This document shows, one piece after another, positions 56,937 through 64,000 of a DNA stretch of 64,000 bases. Origin of the DNA: Eriocheir sinensis (Eukaryota > Arthropoda > Malacostraca > Decapoda > Varunidae); the NCBI RefSeq assembly GCF_024679095.1, contig NC_066522.1, forward strand, positions 13,042,253 to 13,106,252, in the 5' to 3' direction. The translations under genes were made by a program, and so were the position numbers. Within the stretch, counting starts at the first letter, position 1. Each line of letters begins with the position of its first letter. Below the pieces are notes generated by a model. That model was not told where the DNA came from and made no database searches. It worked only from the letters and a program-made list of their open reading frames with translations.

Positions 56937-57161
56937 TTAGTTTGGTTTTACATTAATTAAGGATGAAGCGGAACAGTAGTACAGACTCATCCACTCATCG
57001 CCGTCGCTGTCATCATCATCATCACCTTCAGTCATTAATAGTCCAACGTTCTTCATCTCTGTTTGATATACGTGCATTTCATCCTGTTGCGGCAAATGCT
57101 TGAATGTCATTTCCCCGTCTGATCCCCTGTCTATCCTAACATCGATTTTCTGTGTTGCCAT
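56937..57161 (-). CDS. 74-residue open frame with acidic tail, unidentified
   Basis: On the minus strand an ATG (context CAGAATGG) opens a 74-codon frame with an in-frame TAA about 27 bases upstream and a stop at its end. The product starts MATQKIDVRIDRGSDGEMTF, continues KHLPQQDEMHVYQTEMKNVG and has an acidic EGDDDDDSDGDEW segment encoded by a short GAT run. Its composition is more protein-like than any other frame here. No signal peptide, membrane segment or known domain is visible. It could be a small gene, a terminal exon or a chance frame in AT-balanced DNA. No promoter or poly-A signal was pinned down. Confidence 0.22.
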   Translation of the reverse strand: MATQKIDVRIDRGSDGEMTFKHLPQQDEMHVYQTEMKNVGLLMTEGDDDDDSDGDEWMSLYYCSASSLINVKPN

Positions 57162-57422
57162 TCTGTTACTTTCGTTATCCGTCTGTTATCAGTTCTACAT
57201 ATAAGACCTCCCTAAGTTTGTTGTTTCTTATGATTAATGAGAAAATGTCCACCCTTCGTTTGCTCTATAGTCAATGATGCTGGCTGTTATGTTTTTTTTG
57301 TTTTTTTTGTGAAGGGTGCCATTTTTCCTGGTTCTAAGTAAACTCTATTTGGTACTGATGGAATCCTTGTTTTGTGGATCAGTTACAGAGACTCTCCTCA
57401 GCATCCCTCTCTCTTGCCTCAG
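57162..57422. other. T-rich sequence, no feature
   Basis: Two T-runs near 57290-57309. Nothing else seen. Confidence 0.3.
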
Positions 57423-57534
57423 CTGAGTGCCACCAGGACGCAAGAACACTGCACCGCTCCTACACATCCTACAGCCTATACCCTCCACACGCGGGGCCTC
57501 GATCGTGGGACCTCTGAACACCATGGAAAGGTTG
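57423..57534 (+). other. Candidate 112-bp exon
   Basis: A strong acceptor (CCTCTCTCTTGCCTCAG) ends at 57422 and a donor-like TTG|GTAAGA starts at 57535. The first frame is open throughout (LSATRTQEHCTAPTHPTAYT...), and a second ends just before the donor. An ATG in good context (ACCATGG) lies at 57523. No family recognised. It could be untranslated, coding, or a cryptic pairing of splice-like words. Confidence 0.2.
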
Positions 57535-57540
57535 GTAAGA

Positions 57541-58830
57541 GTGCCCTTTTTTACAATAAAGGAAGAGTAAAGGAATAAAGAATGAGTAAAGGAAGACCCA
57601 AAAAAAACATATTAAAGCTGAATAATTATCTTCGTGATGTGCACTTACTTGGTTCTTGAGTACATATCAGCGAGGTTTTTTCTTTGTATACATGACACTT
57701 TATCTCAAATTGCCTCTTAGGAATGTTTATGATACAACTTATTTATGAACTGGCGAAAATTACGTGATATTTTGTTGGGTTTATTTTCGCGGTGGGGATT
57801 ATGTTTTTAGAATGTGTCAACGATTAGCTTCTTTCTATAGGTGCCTACTGATCTCAAGGTTGCCTCATAGGAAAGTTTATTATCGGACGTATTTCTGAAT
57901 TGACGAAAGTTGCCTGATTTTCTGTTTTTTTATCTCTGTGATGCGCATTTTCGGGTTTCAGAATACATGTCAACGATATAATTCCTTCCATAGCTGCTTC
58001 TTTCATGGGAGTGTTTATGATCAGAGAACTTACGAATAAGCGAAAATTTACTTATATTCTGCCATTCTTCGTCACTTTAATATTGGGGGGTGTCGTGAAG
58101 GTGGGGAATGCGTGGTGGGGACTATCTGCCTGGAGGGGGAGAGGACGCAAGGGGAGGTGTGGCTTGCAAGGGTGTGTGAAGGAGGGACGATGGATGTGGC
58201 TAGGGTGTGGGACTAGCTTAAGGTGTGGTTCATGTAAGAGATGTGGCCGGTATGTGAAGTTGGGTGTGTTAAGCTTGTATGGGAGACGGCGAGGGGTGTG
58301 GCTGTGACGTTGTGGACATACAAGAGGTGTGACTGTGTGGGAGGTGTGACTGTGAGTGAAGGACTGAAGTATTTCGTGACTGGCAGACTGCATGGGGTGT
58401 AAGGCTGAGGTGAGGAAGGGCTGCTGTTGCATGCAATTAGGACGCTGTATTCACGTTTGTTGATATATACAGAGGAGTGTACTGATTATATTCAAAGGAA
58501 ACACCATCATTTGTTCGGTAGAAGGAAAGTTAGCACGGAAGATATGGAAGAGGAAAAAAATGAGAGTTAAGAAAGTGAAGGAAGTTGAAAAGAAAGCTAA
58601 AATGTTAAAAGTCAAGAGCGAAAGTTAGAAAGGAAGACGAAATTGTTGAAAGTTTAGGATGTTAAAAAGAGAAAGCTAAAAAAAAAAAGTTAAATAGCAC
58701 GGATGGAATGGGGTAGAATTAATTAGTGTAACCTATCTGTCTATCTATCTGCCCGTCTGTCTGTCCGTTTGTCCGTTTTCCTGGCCGCCGATAATGAGGG
58801 CGAGGGTTGTCAAGGCCCTTCTGAAGTGGT
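57541..58830. other. Low-repeat AT-rich sequence, no gene identified
   Basis: AT-rich with loose TTGCCT(C/G)ATAGGAA and TTTATGAT words repeating at 57700, 57870 and 58005, hinting at a decayed ~160-bp repeat. GTGTGGCTGTGA words recur at 58190-58360, A-rich GTTAAAAG words at 58550-58690 and a CTGTCTAT run near 58734-58775. Confidence 0.35.
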
Positions 58831-59067
58831 GCTAATTTGCTTAAAAGGAATTCGATGTCGCGTCTTAGATGGCGATTTTCAGGCCGAGTTGTCAGTTTGT
58901 CGCTTGTGGTCGGTCTGTTAATGGTCTGTTTGTTTCTCTGTCTGTGTGTCTTTCTGTTTGTGTGTCTGTGTCTGTCTTTGCGGTCTTTTTCTTCCTTTAC
59001 TTCTATTCCTCGTTCTTGTTTTTCGCCTTCCTGTTCTTTTTCTCGTTCTTGCTCTTCTTGTTCTTGT
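58831..59067. other. TCTG/TTCT-rich sequence, no gene
   Basis: Short TGTGTCTGTCTTT and TTCTTGTTC words leading into the TTG tract. Confidence 0.4.
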
Positions 59068-59074
59068 GGTTGTT

Positions 59075-59145
<71 letters not shown>

Positions 59146-59240
59146 CTTCTTCTTCTTCTTCTTCTTCTTCTTCTTCTTCTTCTTCTTCTTCTTCTTCTTC
59201 TTCTTCTTCTTCTTCTTCTTCTTCTTCTTCTTCTTCTTCA
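59068..59240. repeat. Compound (TTG)n(TTC)n, 173 bp
   Basis: (TTG)n 59068-59145 switches directly to (TTC)n 59145-59240. Poly-Asn/Lys, poly-Cys/Ser and poly-Leu/Phe frames are this tract. Confidence 0.98.
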
Positions 59241-59590
59241 TCGTTGCTCTCGTTATTATTGTATTAACCGTCTTCTTTGCGGCCTTCATTATCTTTTTTC
59301 TTAACCTCTCTTCCTTCTACTCTCTTTTTATCTATCTCTATCAATCCCGTTCTCTGTTTCTATCTCTTCTATCTATCTATACATGTTTATCCCTTCCTCT
59401 TCTTCTTACATTCCACCCATTCCCTTACGTGCTCTTGCTATGTGACACACTTCGAAGGTTTGTGTACAGCGAAGTTGGCAACGCATCCTCTCACCTCACA
59501 CTCACCTCGGCCTCTCTTTGCCATCCATCCACCTCAAGAAAGAAGGGAGTGAGAACGCATCCTACCCTCCGAGGTGTTAGTGGCTGTACA
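59241..59590. other. Pyrimidine-rich sequence, no gene
   Basis: CTATCTAT and TCTTCC words; then mixed sequence. A 29-bp stretch near 59545-59570 is GC-balanced, but no exon is evident. Confidence 0.3.
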
Positions 59591-60010
59591 GAGCAACACC
59601 TGATCCTCACCACCACCACCACCACCATCTGCCACCACCACTACATTGTTAGCAGATGTTAAAGAAGGATAAAGAAAAGAGCATCACCATCACCACCTCC
59701 ATTTACCTACCATCATCACCATCACCTTCGTCCCTCCTCCACCACTCTCGCCCCTTTCCACCACCACCCTTGCCTCTCCTCCTCCTCCCCACCACCACTA
59801 CTTACCATCACCACTATCATCCACCACCACCACCACCTTCGCTCCACCTCCACCACCCTTGCCCCTTTTCCTCCCCCCCCCCCCTTCACCACCACCAACA
59901 CCACTTAACATCACCACCACATTGTTAACAGATGATAAAGAAAAGAGCACAACCATCACCACCACCACCCTACCTCTCCTACCACCACCACCACCACCAC
60001 CTCCACTCAG
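59591..60010. repeat. (CAC/CCA)n-rich sequence
   Basis: CACCACCACCACCAC runs at 59610, 59820, 59960 and 59982. TGTTA(G/A)CAGATG(T/A)TA(A)AGA occurs near 59646 and 59926, marking a ~280-bp loose duplication (ACATTGTTA...AAGAAAAGAGCA). Confidence 0.8.
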
Positions 60011-60837
60011 CCTGCCCAGATGGCCCTCTTAGGAAGGTTAGCACTCGTCTTGACCTTCGGCGCCTCGCTACGTGACCTTGCCTGACCTTGTGGCGTCGTG
60101 CAGGCCTGTTGTGGAGGCGTGGAGAGGAGAGGAGGTTAGAATGTGACCTTTTTTGTTTATTGGTGATGAAACGATGCTGTGCTCTAAGTGGTCATTTGGT
60201 GAAGTTACCGTTATCTTCTTTTAGTCTTGATTTTTCTTCTTCTTTATCTTCGTTTTATTTTTCTTATCTTTTCTTCTTTGTCTCCTTTTAATCTATTTTT
60301 TCTTTGTTATCTTTTCTTCATTTTCTTCTTTTAGTTTGTCTTCTTTTCTACTTTATCTCTTCTTTTCTATTTTTCATTTTTCTTGTTAATATATTCTTCT
60401 GCTTAGTTTTCTTATTTATCTTTTCTTTCTTGTTTTCTTGTCTTCCATTACTGTATCCTACTTAGTTTTCTTCTTTGTTTTTCTTTCTTCCTTGTTTTGT
60501 TTCCTGTTTTTTTATACTTAGTTTTCTTTTTTATCTTCCTTCTTGTTTTCTTGTTTGCCATTATTTTTTACTCAGTTTTCTTTACCTTTTCTTGTTTCAG
60601 TGCGACCATTCCCTTTGCTTAGCTTTCTTCTTTATGCTCTTTCTTCTTTGTGTTCTTCATTACCGCTATCTTTTCCTAATTAATTTTCTTCGTTTTGTTT
60701 TCTTGTTTTCCATTTTAAACTGACATTATCATTATCCACTTAGTTATCGTCTTTATCTTCTACCTTACTCTTGTTTATTCTTATCTTCTACTTAGTTTTT
60801 CATCTTTTTTCTTTAATTTTTTCACATTAATTACATC
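60011..60837. other. T-rich polypyrimidine sequence, no gene
   Basis: From 60215 on, TTTTCTTCTTT, TTGTTTTC and TACTTAGTTTTCTT words recur irregularly. It looks like decayed simple sequence. Confidence 0.5.
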
Positions 60838-60968
60838 TCTTTTTGGCCACTCCTCTGTACTCTATTCAGGAGCAGTAAGTAGCGGGCTTTTTTTTTTTTT
60901 CATTATTGTTTTCCTTTTTTCACGCCCTTGAACTGTCTCCTTTTCTGTAATAAAAAAAAAAAAAAAAA
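60838..60968 (+). mobile_element. Family B (SINE-like) copy with poly-A tail
   Basis: TTTTTGGCCACTCCTCTGTA, CTCTATTCAGGAGCAGTAAG, TAGCGGGC, T-run, CATTATTGTTTTCC, T-run, CACGCCCTTGAACTGTCTCC, TTTTCTGT and an A-rich tail. Confidence 0.75.
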
Positions 60969-61255
60969 TCAAGCGGGGAAGGACAGGGAGGGAGGGGAAT
61001 CTAGGGCAGTCACTCACTCCCTGGAACACAACATCAAAGAAAACGGGATGGAACTCGCCACCCTCGCCAACCAGTCAGCCAGAGCCAGCAGCGGGGTCAG
61101 GCGGGGGTCGAGGTCAGAGTAACAAGAGCTGCCGCCTGGCTCGGGACAAACTGCAGGACGATAACTCACTCCCGCGCGCCCAGAACTAATGACGATTATT
61201 AAATCCAACACGTCAAAGCTTTGTAAACGTCGCATCGTGTATAAAATGTACCATC

Positions 61256-61480
61256 ACACCGCAGCACCATCGCCACCATACCGCGTCACCATCGCCACAA
61301 CACCGCGTCACCATCGCCACCACACCGCAACACCATCGCCACCACACCGCAACACCATCGCCACCATACCGCGTCACCATCGCCACCACACCGCAACACC
61401 ATCGCCACCACACCGCAACACCATCGCCACCACACCGCGTCACCATCGCCACCACACCACAACACCACCACCACCACCAC
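61256..61480 (+). repeat. 22-bp minisatellite, about ten units
   Basis: Unit CACACCGCAACACCATCGCC plus AC, with CGCGTC substituting for CGCAAC in about every second or third unit. Because 22 is not a multiple of three, three units cycle through all frames and keep long His/Thr/Pro frames open. It runs into (CAC)n and (CAA)n at 61462-61500. Confidence 0.93.
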
Positions 61481-61500
61481 CACCACCACAACAACAACAA

Positions 61501-62290
61501 CAGTATCCCTACCACCCGCATTCCCTAGTGATCGTTTTGTGAAGTTAGTTATCTTTTTTATATTTTTTTTACCTCTTTTATTCTTTATCTTTTTTTACTC
61601 TATCTTCTTTTCTTAATCTTCTTTTACTCCATCTTTTCCTTTTTTATTTTTTTCTGGTGTACCGCTATCTACTCCTTAGTTTTCTTCTTTATCCTCTTAC
61701 TTTATCCTCTCACTTTGCACTGGGATAACGTGGGTGCGTCTTTTCAGGGGTGACTCTTTGCGTTCTTATGTATATATGTCAGTTTATCTATACAAAGGAG
61801 TTAACAAATCTTCAAAGGAAACGCTGTGTGGGCAGAGCCATAGAGTAGGAGAGTTTGGCGGACCTCATTACAGGCACTATGTTGTCCTCAAAAGGGTCGC
61901 TCGAAATTTAAATTGATGGTGATTCAATAGTGTTTTTTTTTGTGTGTGTGCTCAAGGTATCGTCAGCATCTCGAAAAAGTACCCAGAGCACATACAAAAA
62001 AACAATTATATCAGCATCAATTTGAATTTCGCGTGGCTCTCTTGGTAACATCGTGGCGCCTGGGATTCTTTGGCTCTGGGAAGGAGGGGATGGAGAAGAG
62101 AAATAAAGTTTAAAAGATAAAAGTTAAAAAAAAAGCTAAAAGAAAGTAATTTAAAAGTTAGGAACAAAAGTTAACGAGACTAAGTTACATAGCACGGAAG
62201 ATGTGTGGGGTTACAGGTACTTATTAAAAGGAGACGATGATGAGCCAGGAAAGTCTTAATAAAGAGGTATCAGGACACCTCTTCTCACGT
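61501..62290. other. AT-rich sequence, no gene identified
   Basis: T-rich to 61720, then mixed. A 60-codon frame at 61734-61916 (MRLFRGDSLRSYVYMSVYLY...) has ordinary composition but no recognised family. I treat it as chance. Confidence 0.3.
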
Positions 62291-62300
62291 AATTGACTGC

Positions 62301-62421
62301 TCTTTCGGCCACCTCTTCGGATTCTTTACAGGAGCAGCGAGTTGCGGCCTTTTTTACTGTTGTTTCCTTTTTTTTGTGCCCTTGTGCTGTCTCCTTTGCT
62401 GTAAGAAAAAAAAAAAAAAAA
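62301..62421 (+). mobile_element. Family B (SINE-like) copy with poly-A tail
   Basis: CTCTTTCGGCCACCTCTTCG, GATTCTTTACAGGAGCAGCG, AGTTGCGGCC, T-run, TGTTGTTTCC, T-run, GTGCCCTTGTGCTGTCTCC, TTTGCTGTAAG and A-run. With 35122 the most complete copy. Confidence 0.78.
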
Positions 62422-62496
62422 CGATGGCTAATGTCTGTCTGGTTCACGTCACCACACAGTCTGTCTCTGAGCCCCTCTATTCAGCACCAGCAAAAT

Positions 62497-62790
62497 AAAA
62501 AGGGCCAATGTGACGGAAACGAGCACAGAGGCCACGCGTAGCTTTAGCATATACCTCCAACCCTGCTTTTGTCTGCTCACGACGAAGCCTTTTAGTTAGT
62601 TTTGATTGCTGCCACTTCCTCCCTTCTCGTGCACGACTTCTAAGGTGCAAAAGGGGGCCAGTGTGACGGAGATAACACTGAGGCCACGCGAGGAATTAGC
62701 ATATGCCTTTGCCTTTGTTCATGAAGTCTTTTACTGAGTTCTGTTCGGCGCTAGTTCCTCCTGAGACTCGATTTCAAAGTATACCGCGTT
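62497..62790 (+). repeat. Diverged ~150-bp tandem duplication
   Basis: GGCCAATGTGACGG, GAGGCCACGCGTAGC and TTTAGCATAT near 62502-62551 recur as GGCCAGTGTGACGG, GAGGCCACGCGAGG and ATTAGCATAT near 62655-62704. The following parts (TGCTTTTGTCTGCTC / TGCCTTTGTTCATG, then TTTTAGTTAGTTTTG / TTTTACTGAGTTCTG and CTTCCTCC / GTTCCTCC) also align. Confidence 0.75.
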
Positions 62791-63152
62791 GGAGCAAGCA
62801 GATCATCGGCTTTCCTTCCCTCCCCTTCTCCCTTTTACGACCCCCAATCACCCGTGCACTGTCCAGGGGCGCGTGTGGCATCTCCCTCTTCTGCAGTTCT
62901 GCCATGTCATTGGGAGAGAAGAAATGAAAATATAATCAGACGCACACAGTCACACGCACCAGGGCGCAACAGAATAGCCACACGTAATAAACTCTAACGC
63001 TGGAGGCAAGACAGGTGGTGGTGGCCTCGCTGGGAGCCGTCAGACAGAAGCAAGACCCAACCGTCACCTGCTTGGTCTCCGCGGCGGCTGATGTTCTCAA
63101 GACACGGCACACGGCAGCAGCTGAGGTGTAGCTTTAGGTGTTGTTGTTGTTG
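62791..63152. other. No feature identified
   Basis: Mixed sequence with moderate CpG. The 74-codon frame starting at 62703 crosses the duplication and has no recognised domain. Confidence 0.3.
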
Positions 63153-63260
63153 TTTTTACGGTAGAGGAAACAGCTCAAGGGAAAAAACATAGATAAACAA
63201 TAAACAAATAAAGCTCGCTATGCACTGCTCCTGTAAAGAAAATAGAGAGACCAAAAAGAG
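63153..63260 (-). mobile_element. Family B copy, minus
   Basis: TTTTTACGGTAGAGGAAACA, GCTCAAGGG, AAACAATAAACAAATAAAG, CTCGCTATGCACTGCTCCTG, GAGAGACCAAAAAGAG: the reverse complement of the family. Confidence 0.7.
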
Positions 63261-63392
63261 TAAAAAAAGGGAGGGTTGATTTGGTTGGTTGTATTGTTGG
63301 ACCTACTTCCCTCACGGCCTTTGTATAACCTGGTCCCTTGGTCTCCTTTTACATGCTTCCGTCTATTATTTTTAGCATCCGGAGAGTTTTAA

Positions 63393-63614
63393 GGTTAGTA
63401 CTGTTAGATCCTTCCACCCCGCACATCAACTATTTCCAAAGGCCAAAAATGAGATCACTCGTTTTCTCATTAGTGATTTTTTCAGGTTCACGGTACAGAA
63501 TAAGGGTCAAACTACCACCAGGGCCATAAAACTACCCATGGAAATGCCCAAAAGTCGTACGAAAGCTTTGTCAAATATGTGTGCTAGGGCTCCGAAGTGT
63601 TTAGGAATATGACC
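63393..63614 (-). mobile_element. Family A copy, minus, full length
   Basis: From GGTTAGTACTGTTAGATCCT to GAAGTGTTTAGGAATATGAC. Inside are CAACTATTTCCAAAGGCC, TTCAGGTTCACGGTACAG, GGTCAAACTACCACCAGGGC, ACTACCCATGGAAATGCCC and GAAAGCTTTGTCAAATAT. Confidence 0.82.
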
Positions 63615-63717
63615 CAACGTTCAATAGAGAGGAATTTTTGTGTGTTCGTCTGCATGTGTTGTTTGCCACAGGATCGAGTACTGTTGTTTTAATAGCGTGC
63701 ATTCTTGTTAGACATAT

Positions 63718-64000
63718 ATGGCCCTTATTTTCAGACGCTTTCGGCTCTCATGAAAAATATTTAAAGAGGCCACAACAAAGGAGATTAGCCAGGTTCTTCT
63801 ATTCTTCTTTTCACATCCATGGTGCAGAAAGAAATAAGCCTTGTCAAAGTATCACTAGTCTTATACCCATGGCAATACCCTCACCTAGACTCATTACAAA
63901 CATTTTCAAAGGCCACAACAATGAAGATAGTCTGGTTCCAGTTAGTATTTTTTTCTCACATTTATGGTGCAGAAAGAAATAAGCCTTGTCAAAGTATCAC
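63718..64000 (-). mobile_element. Family A subfamily 2, minus, running off the window
   Basis: ATGGCCCTTATTTTCAGACG, GAGGCCACAACAAAGGAGAT, ATGGTGCAGAAAGAAATAAG, CCTTGTCAAAGTATCACTAG. From about 63898 a second partial unit repeats AACATTTTCAAAGGCCACAA and ATGGTGCAGAAAGAAATAAG, so the copy is internally duplicated or two copies abut. The right end is outside the window. Confidence 0.7.

Overview
This looks like non-coding nuclear DNA from an arthropod, most probably a decapod crustacean (crab-like). The signs are (i) very dense microsatellites, especially (CT/GA)n, (GT/CA)n, (ATT)n and (TTC)n, often 40-140 bp long; (ii) a degenerate TTAGG array, the arthropod telomere motif, at 36.1-36.5 kb; (iii) a TATA box exactly 31 bp upstream of an arthropod-type TCAGT initiator at 31.5 kb; and (iv) several families of short dispersed repeats, none with coding capacity. 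There is no bacterial or viral gene layout. The species call is inference.

I found no gene that can be named. Nearly every long open frame is a microsatellite or trinucleotide run read in a permissive frame (poly-His, poly-Ser, Leu-Ser, Arg-Glu, poly-Asn). A few exon-like or promoter-like segments are listed at low confidence.

Layout. 0-16 kb: GC/CpG-rich sequence broken by long GT, CA, TA, GA and CT tracts, with a cluster of four perfect TGACGTCA sites at 8.16-8.47 kb. 16.5-23.1 kb: a nest of short tandem arrays (80-bp, ~125-bp and ~122-bp units) interleaved with copies of a ~217-bp palindromic-ended element (called family A here). 23-31 kb: microsatellites, a pair of long inverted CT/GA tracts, and polypurine/polypyrimidine blocks. 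31.5 kb: the best core promoter. 32-36.5 kb: five tandem arrays (18, 92, ~110-145 and 67 bp, then TTAGG). 36.5-40 kb: pyrimidine-rich and CA-rich simple sequence. 40.0-43.5 kb: a ~1.74-kb tandem duplication. 44-52.6 kb: simple sequence, two further TGACGTCA sites, a CpG-rich block, and splice-site-bounded segments including a duplicated 61-bp one. 52.6-54.6 kb: a 32-bp minisatellite of about 64 units with concentric variant shells, ended by a hAT-like MITE. 55-64 kb: family A copies, poly-A-tailed SINE-like copies (family B) and simple sequence.

The window therefore shows little gene cooperation. It shows layered repeat birth: microsatellites arising at the edges of others, arrays homogenised from the centre, and mobile elements inserted in both. 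All copy numbers and boundaries were counted by eye.
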